NCBI RefSeq assembly: GCF_000720135.1
Contig: NZ_JOIU01000010.1
Span: 139,114-203,113 of the forward strand
Length of the DNA: 64,000 bases
Direction: 5' to 3'
DNA from: Streptomyces sp. NRRL S-1022
GTDB lineage: Bacteria > Actinomycetota > Actinomycetes > Streptomycetales > Streptomycetaceae
Position 1 is the first letter of the stretch. Each line of letters starts with the position of its first letter. Shown here in pieces: positions 43,140 to 51,335 of the stretch. The position numbers and the translations under genes are program-made. The notes beneath the pieces were generated by a model. That model saw nothing but the letters and a program-made list of their open reading frames with translations, was not told where the DNA came from and made no database searches.

Positions 43140-43299
43140 GCAGGCCGCTGACCAGCGAGCAGGTGGTCTCCGCGGCCCTGAAGAACTTGGAACGCGGTCG
43201 CACGATCAGTATCCCGAGTCTGCGCTACCGGCTCCTGTCCCAGGCGCTGCGCCACCTGCCCCGCGCAGTGACCGCCGGCCCGACGGCACGCAGGTGATG
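43140..43299 (+). pseudogene. C-terminal tail of a short-chain dehydrogenase
   Basis: RPLTSEQVVSAALKNLERGR then TISIPSLRYRLLSQALRHLP RAVTA... ending PTARR-stop is the terminal helix region of an SDR of the DltE/YqjQ type. Only about 50 residues remain, without start or Rossmann fold. Confidence 0.6.
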
Positions 43300-43611
43300 C
43301 CTCCCGAGACGCTGCGCTCCCGCCGGGTCAATATCTGTGCCCGCGAGCAGAGATTTCAACGGAACAGCCGGACAGATTCTCTGTCGCATTAACCGGAGTG
43401 GGATTCTGCACCGTACACAGACCGCTGCGGCATGCTACTGTCGATGTCAGTTGCAGTTGTGGTTCCCAAACTTCAAGCGCCTTCCGGTCGGCACCTGTGC
43501 CGCGGGAAGCGCTTTTGTTATCCGGCTCTTTTTCCGGACGGGGTGATCATCGCGGCGACACGGGGTCCGCGCAGTGCGGATCCCGATGCACTGCCCCAAA
43601 GGAGAAATGAC
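43300..43611. promoter_or_regulatory. Upstream region / 5' UTR of the cold-shock gene
   Basis: About 310 bases, notably AT-richer than its surroundings (for example 43420-43560), ending in AAAGGAG nine bases before the csp ATG. Cold-shock genes usually have long structured leaders; this region fits that, but no box was confirmed. Confidence 0.45.
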
Positions 43612-43815
43612 ATGGCTACGGGTACCGTGAAGTGGTTCAACGCGGAAAAGGGCTTTGGCTTCATCGAGCAGGACGGTGGCGGCGCCGACGTGTTCGCCCA
43701 CTACTCGAACATCGCCGCCCAGGGCTTCCGCGAGCTGCTGGAGGGCCAGAAGGTGAGCTTCGACATCGCGCAGGGCCAGAAGGGCCCGACGGCCGAGAAC
43801 ATCGTTCCCGCCTGA
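43612..43815 (+). CDS. Cold-shock protein (CspA family)
   Basis: 67-residue single cold-shock domain: [20 protein letters not shown], then [11 protein letters not shown] with both RNP motifs (KGFGFI and VFAHY) intact. It binds single-stranded nucleic acid and works as an RNA chaperone. AAAGGAG lies upstream of the ATG and a terminator hairpin follows. The DEAD-box helicase gene comes next on the same strand, a functionally matched pair for cold or RNA-structure stress. Confidence 0.96.
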   Translation: MATGTVKWFNAEKGFGFIEQDGGGADVFAHYSNIAAQGFRELLEGQKVSFDIAQGQKGPTAENIVPA

Positions 43816-43840
43816 CGCTGACTGTCGCGTATTTGTAGCT

Positions 43841-43870
43841 GGGGCCCGCGTCCTTCGGGGTGCGGGCCCC
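43841..43870. terminator. Hairpin terminator after the cold-shock gene
   Basis: GGGGCCCGC / GCGGGCCCC with a 12-base loop, flanked by AGCT and GGCT that extend the pairing. It separates csp from the helicase transcription unit. Confidence 0.75.
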
Positions 43871-44161
43871 GGCTACTCGCATTTTCCCGCAGTGTTTTCG
43901 CCTGCGGACGACAACCAGGAAGCCCGTAGGCTCACCGCATACGGAGCATCCTTCAGGGGTGTACGCATCCCTGCCCGGATTCATCGCGCTGGACTCCCGA
44001 ACGCCGCGTCCGTGCGCACCACTCATCCAGCTCCTGTGCCCGCACAGATTCTTCGTCGGTCAGATGAGCTTTCGCATTCCACCGGCTCATTCTTGCAATT
44101 CTCTGTGCTGCTGATCGCTGCGGGAATTCCTTGACATGTGCCGCATCGAGGAAGGTTCCGC

Positions 44162-45643
44162 ATGAACCGCACACGCACGAACGAACGCTTCGCCCGCACC
44201 CGTAACGGCAGTGCCGAATCCGGAAGGGGTGGCAGCCGCCGATTCGGTTCGTCGGCCGGGAGCCGTTCCGGTGGTCCTGGACGTCGGCCCGCCGCGGTCC
44301 AGGGGGAGTTCGCGCTGCCCAAAACGATCACTCCCGCGCTCCCCGCCGTGGAGGGCTTCGCCGATCTCGACATGCCCCGGGCGCTGCTGGGTGCGCTCAG
44401 CTCGAACGGCGTGACCGTACCCTTCCCGATCCAGGCCGCCACCCTGCCGAATTCCCTCGCCGGCCGCGACGTACTGGGCCGTGGCCGTACCGGCTCCGGC
44501 AAGACCCTCGCCTTCGGGCTGGCGCTGCTGGCCCGTACGGCCGGGCAGCGCGCCGAGGCCAGGCAGCCGCTGGGGCTGATCCTCGTGCCCACGCGTGAAC
44601 TGGCGCAGCAGGTCACCGACGCGCTCGCCCCGTACGCCCGCTCCGTGAGGCTGCGGCTGGCCACGGTGGTGGGCGGAATGCCGATCGGCCGGCAGGCGAG
44701 CGCGCTGCGCGGTGGCGCCGAGGTCGTCGTCGCCACACCGGGACGCCTCAAAGACCTGATCGACCGCGGCGACTGCCGGCTGAACCAGGTCTCCGTCACC
44801 GTCCTCGACGAGGCCGACCAGATGGCCGACATGGGCTTCATGCCGCAGGTCACCGCCCTCCTCGACCAGGTCCGCCCCGAAGGCCAGCGCATGCTGTTCT
44901 CCGCCACTCTCGACCGCAACGTCGACCTGCTCGTGCGCCGCTACCTCACCGACCCCGTCGTGCACTCCGTCGACCCCTCGGCCGGCGCGGTCACGACGAT
45001 GGAGCACCACGTGCTCCACGTTCACGGCGCCGACAAGCACACGGCCACCACCCAGATCGCCGCACGTGACGGCCGCGTGATCATGTTCCTCGACACCAAG
45101 CACGCCGTCGACGGTCTCACCGAGCACCTCCTGAACAGCGGGGTACGGGCCGCCGCCCTGCACGGCGGGAAGTCACAGCCACAGCGCACCCGCACGCTGG
45201 CCCAGTTCAAGACCGGGCACGTCAACGTGCTGGTGGCGACCAATGTCGCGGCGCGCGGCATCCACGTCGACAACCTCGACCTCGTCGTCAACGTCGACCC
45301 GCCGACCGACCACAAGGACTACCTCCACCGCGGCGGCCGAACCGCCCGCGCAGGAGAGTCCGGCAGCGTCGTCACCCTGGTCACCCCCAGCCAGCGCCGC
45401 GGCATGACCCGTCTCATGGCAGCGGCCGGCATCGTCCCGCAGACCACCCAGGTCCGCGCCGGCGAGGAGGCCCTGCACCGCATCACCGGCGCCCAGGCCC
45501 CCTCCGGCATCCCGGTCGTCATCACCGCACCGGTGGCCGAGCGCTCCAAGAAGCGCGGCGCCCCCTCGCGAGGCCGACGCCGCGCCGTCCCGGCGGCCCG
45601 CCGCGCGCCCGCACGGCAGTCCGGCGCCGGTGCGGCGGCATAG
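44162..45643 (+). CDS. DEAD-box ATP-dependent RNA helicase
   Basis: 493-residue superfamily 2 helicase. The first 55 residues are basic and Gly/Arg-rich. Motifs in order: Q motif PFPIQAATLP, I GRTGSGKT, Ia PTRELAQQ, Ib TPGRLKD, II DEAD (VLDEADQMADMGF), III SAT, V ATNVAARGIHVDNLD, VI HRGGRTARAGESG. The C-terminal 60 residues are again basic and Ala/Arg-rich, likely an RNA-binding tail. The ATG at 44162 has GAGGAAGG upstream. It follows csp, and a cold-inducible RNA-remodelling role is probable. Confidence 0.95.
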   Translation: MNRTRTNERFARTRNGSAESGRGGSRRFGSSAGSRSGGPGRRPAAVQGEFALPKTITPALPAVEGFADLDMPRALLGALSSNGVTVPFPIQAATLPNSLAGRDVLGRGRTGSGKTLAFGLALLARTAGQRAEARQPLGLILVPTRELAQQVTDALAPYARSVRLRLATVVGGMPIGRQASALRGGAEVVVATPGRLKDLIDRGDCRLNQVSVTVLDEADQMADMGFMPQVTALLDQVRPEGQRMLFSATLDRNVDLLVRRYLTDPVVHSVDPSAGAVTTMEHHVLHVHGADKHTATTQIAARDGRVIMFLDTKHAVDGLTEHLLNSGVRAAALHGGKSQPQRTRTLAQFKTGHVNVLVATNVAARGIHVDNLDLVVNVDPPTDHKDYLHRGGRTARAGESGSVVTLVTPSQRRGMTRLMAAAGIVPQTTQVRAGEEALHRITGAQAPSGIPVVITAPVAERSKKRGAPSRGRRRAVPAARRAPARQSGAGAAA

Positions 45644-45689
45644 AACCTTGGTGATCAGGAAGCCGGCCCAACTCCGCAGGAGGCACCCT

Positions 45690-46094
45690 TTGACGCTGGA
45701 CCAGACGCAGTTCCGCCCGGCGAGCGCCCACTCCGCGCACGGCACGGTGGCCGACACCATGGACGCGGCCGGACCGCAGGTCTGGGAGGACATGACCGTG
45801 GAGGTGGCACTGTCCGTGATGGCCGCCGCCCGTACAGGTCATCTGGTCGTCTGCGACGAGGACGGTACGGGCACCGGCCTGGTCACCCGGGACCGGCTCA
45901 CGGCCGTTCGTGACGGTTCCGGATACACGGACCGGATCCGCCTGCGCGACATCGCCGACGTCATCGGGCCCTTCGCCGCGCCCCCGGCCACGAGGGCCGA
46001 AGCCGAGCGCGCGATGCGCTGCCGCCGGCTCGGGGCTCCGCCCGTGGCCGACGGACACGGCAGCGCCCTGGGCGTCGTCGCCCTCTCCTGCTGA
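45690..46094 (+). CDS. CBS-domain protein
   Basis: 134-residue protein with a CBS pair in compact form: ADTMDAAGPQVWEDMTVEVA, LVVCDEDGTGTGLVTRDRLT and a second half with RCRRLGAPPVADGHGSALGV. CBS pairs bind adenosyl ligands; the target is unknown. I chose the TTG at 45690 because a near-perfect AGGAGG lies six bases upstream; the frame is open further, into the end of the helicase gene. The gene lies 46 bases after the helicase and is probably co-transcribed with it. Confidence 0.8.
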   Translation: MTLDQTQFRPASAHSAHGTVADTMDAAGPQVWEDMTVEVALSVMAAARTGHLVVCDEDGTGTGLVTRDRLTAVRDGSGYTDRIRLRDIADVIGPFAAPPATRAEAERAMRCRRLGAPPVADGHGSALGVVALSC

Positions 46095-46144
46095 ACCGCC
46101 CTCGCCCCTGCCCGGCCCCGTCCTCTCCTCTGCCCGGAGGCATC

Positions 46145-46471
46145 ATGCGCTGTGTCATCGCCCGCTTCCCGTTCGACCTGACCAGGAGCGGCGTCGTGGA
46201 ATCCATGAAGGACGTCACTCCTGAGCCGGTCACCGGTGAGTTCGTCGTCATCGGGCGACGCCACTACCCCGCCAAGCAGGTCGGCCAGGTCATCACCCGC
46301 CAGGACCGCCGCGATTTCAGCACCGGCGAAGTCCTCAGGGCCATGACCCGACTCGGCTTCACCTGCCGCACCGGCCCCGACGCCGCGTCCGCCCCCCTGG
46401 CCGGGCCGTACGAGCCGGCTTCCGCACCGCTCGGCACTCCCCCTGACCGCCTGACCTACGGACAGGTGTGA
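46145..46471 (+). CDS. SCO5918-family conserved protein
   Basis: 108-residue protein beginning MRCVIARFPFDLTRSGVVES, with VTGEFVVIGRRHYPAKQVGQ and VITRQDRRDFSTGEVLRAMT followed by LGFTCR. I recall this as the streptomycete family named after SCO5918, always near the DEAD-box helicase and cold-shock genes. The function is unknown; co-conservation with csp and helicase suggests RNA metabolism or translation at low temperature. The last 30 residues are proline-rich and variable. GGAGG lies upstream of the ATG. Confidence 0.8.
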   Translation: MRCVIARFPFDLTRSGVVESMKDVTPEPVTGEFVVIGRRHYPAKQVGQVITRQDRRDFSTGEVLRAMTRLGFTCRTGPDAASAPLAGPYEPASAPLGTPPDRLTYGQV

Positions 46472-46881
46472 GCCGAACGGAGCAGTGCGGCCCACCGGCG
46501 TGGGCGCCGGGATCGCGGATGCGTGGCCGCAGACCGGCCGGAGGCCGGCGCAGCACCAGGGCCGGCGGCTGGTGTCGCAGTTCCTGAGGGGCCTTGGTGC
46601 CACACGGCACCAAGGCCCCGCCACGCGTTCCACAGAGAGGTGAGATGACGGCGGACGAGTCGCTGAGCCGTCTCGACGACGAGTCCGTCGGCCGCGGCCT
46701 GAGGTGAGCGGGCCCGCCGGCACCGGCGGGCTACAGCCGCGCGTGGCCGGGCCGTGGCGCGCAGAGACGGTGCTCCGGTCCGCCCCTCCGACACCCGTTG
46801 TGGTGCCCCGGCCCTGTTCGGGAGGAAGAGACCGCACAGGTGATGGATCAACCAGCCCCGCTCTCCGGGTACCGTCAGGGT
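46472..46881. other. Intergenic region upstream of the RNase J gene
   Basis: About 410 bases with one strong hairpin (46588-46619). A 20-codon frame with a ribosome site (46645-46707, MTADESLSRLDDESVGRGLR) may be a truncated gene start, but is too short to support. GGTACCGT lies close before the RNase J ATG and could be a -10 element of a leaderless mRNA. Confidence 0.45.
46588..46619. terminator. 14-bp perfect hairpin terminator
   Basis: GGGGCCTTGGTGCC and GGCACCAAGGCCCC around an ACAC loop, 117 bases after the SCO5918-like gene. It probably ends the helicase - CBS - SCO5918 transcript. Confidence 0.78.
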
Positions 46882-48567
46882 ATGAGTCATCCGCACCCCG
46901 AGTTGAAAGCCGCACCGCCCCTTCCCGAAGGAGGGCTGCGGGTCATTGCCCTGGGCGGCCTGGGTGAGATCGGCCGCAACATGACCGTCTTCGAGCACGC
47001 GGGCAAGCTGCTCATCGTCGACTGCGGGGTGCTGTTCCCCGAGGAGACGCAGCCCGGCGTGGACGTGATCCTGCCGGACTTCACCTCGATCCGGGACCGG
47101 CTGGACGACATCGTGGCCGTGGTCCTCACCCACGGTCACGAGGACCACATCGGCGGCGTGCCGTACCTGCTGCGCGAGCGCTCCGACATTCCCGTGGTCG
47201 GCTCCAAGCTGACGCTGGCCTTCCTGGAGGCCAAGCTCAAGGAGCACGGCATCCGGCCGCGCACGGTGCGGGTGCGGGAGGGCGACCGGCGTGGCTTCGG
47301 GCCCTTCGACTGCGAGTTCGTGGCGGTCAACCACTCCATCCCCGACAGTCTCGCGGTCGCGATCCGCACCCGGGCCGGGATGGTTCTGCACACCGGCGAC
47401 TTCAAGATGGACCAGTTCCCGCTCGACGACCGCATCACCGATCTGCGCGCCTTCGCCCGCCTCGGCGAGGAGGGTGTGGACCTGTTCCTCACCGACTCCA
47501 CCAACGCCGAAGTACCCGGCTTCACCACCTCCGAGCGCGAGCTGAACCCCGCGATCGAGCAGGTGATGCGCACCGCGCCACGCCGGGTCATCGTCTCCAG
47601 CTTCGCCAGCCACGTGCACCGCATCCAGCAGGTCCTGGACGCCGCCCACCAGCACGGCCGCAAGGTCGCCTTCGTCGGCCGCTCGATGGTCCGCAACATG
47701 GGCATCGCCCGTGACCTGGGCTATCTGAAGGTCCCCTCCGGTCTGGTCGTGAGCACCAAGGAGCTGGAGAAGCTCCCGGACCACAAGATCACTCTGGTGT
47801 GCACCGGCTCCCAGGGCGAACCGATGGCCGCGCTGTCCCGGATGGCCAACCGCGACCACGTGATCCGCATCGGCAAGGGCGACACCGTCCTGCTCGCCAG
47901 CTCCCTCATCCCCGGCAACGAGAACGCCATCTACCGGGTGATCAACGGGCTCACCCGGTGGGGCGCCCACGTGGTCCACAAGGGCAACGCGAAGGTGCAC
48001 GTCTCCGGGCACGCCAGCGCCGGCGAACTCGTCTACTGCTACAACATCGTCAAGCCCCGCAACGTCATGCCCGTGCACGGTGAATGGCGCCACCTGCGGG
48101 CCAACGGCGACCTCGCCATCCGTACCGGTGTCGACCCCGAGCGGGTCGTCATCGCCGAGGACGGCGTCGTCGTCGACCTGGTCGACGGGCGCGCGTCCAT
48201 CACCGGCAAGGTCCCCGCGGGCAACGTTTACGTGGACGGCATGGAAGTCGGCGGCGCCACCGAGGCGTCCCTCAAGGACCGCCTCACCCTCGCCGCCGAA
48301 GGCGTCGTCACGGTGGTGGCGATCGTCGACGCGGACACCGGCGCCCTCGCCGAGGCCCCCGACTTCCTGGCCCGGGGCTTCGTCCACGACGACGCCACCT
48401 TCGAGCCGGTCATCCCCGTCATCGAGAAGACCCTGGCCACCGCGGCCGAGGAAGGCGTCGGGGACGCGCGCCAGCTCGAACAACTCCTCGCCCGCGCCGT
48501 GGCGAACTGGGCGTTCCGCACCCACCGCCGCAAGCCCCTCATCATCCCCGTCATCATCGACGCCTGA
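46882..48567 (+). CDS. rnj: Ribonuclease J (metallo-beta-lactamase/beta-CASP nuclease)
   Basis: 561-residue 5'-3' exo-/endoribonuclease. The MBL domain has LTHGHEDHIGG (His84, His86, Asp88, His89) and LHTGDFKMD; the beta-CASP domain has FLTDSTNAEVPGFT, CTGSQGEPMAALSRMA and HVSGHASAGEL; the C-terminal domain starts near residue 445. MPVHGEW supplies a further metal His. Length is standard. The core streptomycete RNase J is usually next to dapA; this locus is different, so it may be a second paralogue. No ribosome site is clear, so a leaderless start is likely. Confidence 0.92.
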   Translation: MSHPHPELKAAPPLPEGGLRVIALGGLGEIGRNMTVFEHAGKLLIVDCGVLFPEETQPGVDVILPDFTSIRDRLDDIVAVVLTHGHEDHIGGVPYLLRERSDIPVVGSKLTLAFLEAKLKEHGIRPRTVRVREGDRRGFGPFDCEFVAVNHSIPDSLAVAIRTRAGMVLHTGDFKMDQFPLDDRITDLRAFARLGEEGVDLFLTDSTNAEVPGFTTSERELNPAIEQVMRTAPRRVIVSSFASHVHRIQQVLDAAHQHGRKVAFVGRSMVRNMGIARDLGYLKVPSGLVVSTKELEKLPDHKITLVCTGSQGEPMAALSRMANRDHVIRIGKGDTVLLASSLIPGNENAIYRVINGLTRWGAHVVHKGNAKVHVSGHASAGELVYCYNIVKPRNVMPVHGEWRHLRANGDLAIRTGVDPERVVIAEDGVVVDLVDGRASITGKVPAGNVYVDGMEVGGATEASLKDRLTLAAEGVVTVVAIVDADTGALAEAPDFLARGFVHDDATFEPVIPVIEKTLATAAEEGVGDARQLEQLLARAVANWAFRTHRRKPLIIPVIIDA

Positions 48568-48745
48568 GCCGTACCGGGCAGGCGTCCGGGGCCGGACGCC
48601 GATGTGCACGAGGTGAAACCCGGCGACGAGTCGTTCCCGATGTCCAGTCGGCCCGGCAGGTGTCCGAGGCCGGCCCCGGTCCGGGACGCATGGTTCTCGG
48701 AGCCGGGGAGGCGCCGTCGCCGGCAGCGCAACCGGCCGGGCCTCC

Positions 48746-49198
48746 TCAGCCCGGGAAAGGCTCGTGGACGCGGAGTTCGGCCCAGACGGTCTTGCCCCCG
48801 GCTGGATACGGGTCCGTGCTCCAGCGGTCGGCGAGGGCGGTGACGAGGAGCAGACCACGGCCGTCCTCGGCATCCGGCGTCGGCTCCGGCTTCGTGTTCT
48901 CGCGAGGCGGTTGCTCGCCGCGGGCATCGGTGACCGCGATGCGCAGGGCACCGGTCGCCGTGTCGAGGGTGAGCGAGACCCGGAAGTCGCGGTCCTGGAC
49001 GCGGCCGTGAAGGGCGGCGTTCGCCGCGAGTTCGGCGACGATCTGCTCCGCCCGTTCGATGGCCGCGGGCGGTACCTGCCAGGCCCGGAGCTGTCCGACC
49101 GCGAGCAGCCGCGCCAGGCGGGCGCCGCGGCGGGTGGAGGACAGGAGCTGGGAGAAGGCGCGGACGCAGGGCGCGAGGTGGGGTGGGGTTACGTGCAT
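48746..49198 (-). CDS. ATP-binding protein, anti-sigma-factor-like HATPase
   Basis: 150-residue GHKL ATPase of the SpoIIAB/RsbW-like type. Signature elements: IVAELAANAALHGRVQDRDF (N box E-x-x-x-N), ITVTD-like IAVTDARGEQPP (G1), and DGRGLLLVTALADRWSTDPY (G2). Streptomycetes have dozens of these, many encoded next to an XRE regulator and a DUF397 protein, as here. It is divergent from the XRE gene with a 166-base spacer. The target is unknown. Confidence 0.85.
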   Translation of the reverse strand: MHVTPPHLAPCVRAFSQLLSSTRRGARLARLLAVGQLRAWQVPPAAIERAEQIVAELAANAALHGRVQDRDFRVSLTLDTATGALRIAVTDARGEQPPRENTKPEPTPDAEDGRGLLLVTALADRWSTDPYPAGGKTVWAELRVHEPFPG

Positions 49199-49364
49199 GG
49201 GCCCACCGTGACGGGCGCGCGGGGCCGTGTGCCAGGAGTGCGGCCCGTACGGTGCGTCAGCGTACGGACACGTTCTGTGGACGGTACGGCCGCCTTGCCG
49301 TCACCCTGGGTGCTGCCGACGGCGGAACACGGCACGGTTCGTACGCATCTGGAGGTGGCCGCGG

Positions 49365-50228
49365 ATGACGGTTGGCGTGAGGGAGAGCGAGGACGTCCCG
49401 GCCGGTGAGGGGGAGCGCGAGCCCGATCCGTCGGACAGTCTGCGGACGTTCGGAGCCGTCGTCCAGGCCCTGCGTGAACATGCTGGACTCAGCAGGGCCC
49501 AGTTCGCGGAACTGGTCCGGTTCTCCAAGCACACGGTGGAGTCCGTGGAGTTGGGGCGGCGGATGCCGGACGAGTCCTTCGTGGAGCGGGCGGAGCAGGC
49601 TCTGGGCAACACCGGGGCGCTCAGGAGGGCAGCGCAGTTCCTGACGCGGGGTGAAACCGGGCTGGCAGCGTGGTTCCGGCGGTGGGCCCGGCTGGAGAAG
49701 GTCGCGGTGAGTCTGTGCACGTACGAGTGCCGGCTGGTGCCGGGGCTCTTGCAGTCGGAGGGGTACGCGCGGGCGGTGTTCGAGGGGACCGTACCCGTGG
49801 CGCCGGACCATCTGCTGGAGGACTTCATGGCCAGGCGGATGGAGCGGCAGCGGATGCTGTTCGAGCGGCCGACGACGCCGTTCAGCTTCATCGTGGAGGA
49901 GCACGTGTTCCGGCGGCGGTTCGGTGACGCCGGGCAGATGCGGGAGATGTTCGACCACGTGCTGGAGCTCAGCACGCCGCGCAATGTGATGCTGCAGCTT
50001 GTCCCGCTGGAGGCTGGACTACATGCTTGCCTGGATGGACCCCTCCAACTGCTGGAGACGCCCAAAGGCCAGCAACTTGCTTACTCCGAGGGGCAGCAGA
50101 ACGGCCGCCTGATCACCGACCCAAAAGAGGTGATTCTGTTGCGGCAGCGCTATGACACACTGCGCTCGCAGGCCCTGAACACCAAGGACTCGCGGGGTCT
50201 GCTGGAGCGACTCCGAGGAGAACTATGA
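49365..50228 (+). CDS. XRE-family regulator with DUF5753 domain
   Basis: 287-residue DNA-binding protein. The helix-turn-helix (about 27-85) reads LREHAGLSRAQFAELVRFSK then HTVESVELGRRMPDESF; the rest is the DUF5753 ligand/partner domain with VSLCTYECRLVPGLLQSEGY, RMERQRMLFERPTTPFSFIV and VMLQLVPLEAGLHACLDGP. The ATG at 49365 has GGAGGTGG upstream. The stop overlaps the DUF397 gene by four bases. XRE/DUF397 pairs include WhiJ/BldB-like developmental regulators in Streptomyces. Confidence 0.92.
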   Translation: MTVGVRESEDVPAGEGEREPDPSDSLRTFGAVVQALREHAGLSRAQFAELVRFSKHTVESVELGRRMPDESFVERAEQALGNTGALRRAAQFLTRGETGLAAWFRRWARLEKVAVSLCTYECRLVPGLLQSEGYARAVFEGTVPVAPDHLLEDFMARRMERQRMLFERPTTPFSFIVEEHVFRRRFGDAGQMREMFDHVLELSTPRNVMLQLVPLEAGLHACLDGPLQLLETPKGQQLAYSEGQQNGRLITDPKEVILLRQRYDTLRSQALNTKDSRGLLERLRGEL

Positions 50229-50410
50229 GCGCGACTGAACTCGCCTGGTTCAAGTCAAGTTACAGCGGCAGCCAGGGAGACAGCTGCATCGAAATCGCCG
50301 TCACCCACCAGGCCGTGCACGTGCGCGACTCCAAGGACGTGGCACGTCCTCACCTCGCCGTCGGCCGGGACGGGTGGGCGAGGTTCGTGCGGTACGCGGC
50401 GGGGTCCTGA
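50225..50410 (+). CDS. DUF397 domain protein
   Basis: 61-residue protein: LAWFKSSYSGSQGDSCIEIA, VHVRDSKDVARPHL and WARFVRYA are the standard DUF397 features. Such small proteins are thought to bind and modulate their XRE partner. ATGA overlap with the XRE gene implies coupled synthesis. Confidence 0.93.
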   Translation: MSATELAWFKSSYSGSQGDSCIEIAVTHQAVHVRDSKDVARPHLAVGRDGWARFVRYAAGS

Positions 50411-50492
50411 ACCGCGCCGGCAGCCTGCCGGTGACGCGCCGGGAACCGGACCGTCATGCCCGGCCGGCGTCCGGCACCGGATCCCGGCGAGG

Positions 50493-51335
50493 TCACTTGG
50501 TCGCACCCTGCGCGAAGCCGTTGTAGATGTAGCGCTGGAGGAAGAGGAAGACGACGAGGGTCGGGGCGATCACCAGGATCGTGCCGGCCGAGATGTCCTC
50601 CCAGTGCGCGCCGAACGGGCCCTTGAAGCGGAAGAGGGCGGTGGAGATGGTGCCCAGGTCCTCCGACGGCATGTAGAGGAAGGGGATGTAGAAGTCGTTG
50701 TAGACGGTGATCCCCTTGATGATGACGACCGTGGCGATCGCCGGCTTGAGCAGCGGAAGGATGATCTTCCAGTAGATGGTGAGGGAGTTCGCCCCGTCCA
50801 GGCGCGCGGCCTCGTCGAGCGAGACGGGGATGCCCCGGATGAACTGCAGGAAGATGTAGATCGAGACGATGTCCGTGCCCATGTAGAGCAGGATCGGCGC
50901 CCAGAGGCTGTTGAACAGGCCGAAGCTGTTGACCACTTGGAAGGTCGCGACCTGCGTGGTGACGCCGGGCACCAGGGTGGCGATCAGGAAGAGCGCCATG
51001 ATCGGCTTCTTGGCCCGGAAGTCGAAGCGGTCGATGGCGTACGCGGTCATCGAACCGATGATCACCGTGCCGGTGATGGAGAACAGCAGGATGACGGTGG
51101 TGTTGAAGAAGGCCGACAGCATTTTGCCGTCGGCGAAGGCCGTCGCGTAGTTGTCGAGGTTCAGCCAGTCGTCCGGCAGGGAGAGCGGGCCGCCGTCGGT
51201 GACCTCCTTGGAGGTCTTCAGGGAGGTGAGGAAGACGACGGCGAGCGGGCCGAGGACGACCAGCGACGCGACGATCAGCGACAGGTAGGTGAGGGCCGGT
51301 GCGAGGCGGCGCCGGGCGGGCAGGGGCGTGGTCAT
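50493..51335 (-). CDS. Carbohydrate ABC transporter permease, MalG-like (mannan locus)
   Basis: 280-residue membrane protein with about six TM helices and the EAA loop IPVSLDEAARLDGANSLTIY. It ends RYIYNGFAQGATK, a common MalG-type end. Its start overlaps the stop of the MalF-like gene by four bases. With the lipoprotein and the other permease it forms an importer, probably for manno-oligosaccharides judging from the divergent beta-mannosidase. Confidence 0.92.
   Translation of the reverse strand: MTTPLPARRRLAPALTYLSLIVASLVVLGPLAVVFLTSLKTSKEVTDGGPLSLPDDWLNLDNYATAFADGKMLSAFFNTTVILLFSITGTVIIGSMTAYAIDRFDFRAKKPIMALFLIATLVPGVTTQVATFQVVNSFGLFNSLWAPILLYMGTDIVSIYIFLQFIRGIPVSLDEAARLDGANSLTIYWKIILPLLKPAIATVVIIKGITVYNDFYIPFLYMPSEDLGTISTALFRFKGPFGAHWEDISAGTILVIAPTLVVFLFLQRYIYNGFAQGATK

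Noticed and set aside
43953..44174. 73-codon leftward frame (MCGSCGTFLDAAHVKEF...) before the helicase gene
   Set aside because: It overlaps the helicase leader antisense, has no clear ribosome site and no family match; more likely part of the helicase 5' UTR.
46645..46707. 20-codon frame MTADESLSRLDDESVGRGLR with a ribosome site
   Set aside because: Too short to support; it could be a leader peptide or a truncated gene start, but there is no independent evidence.
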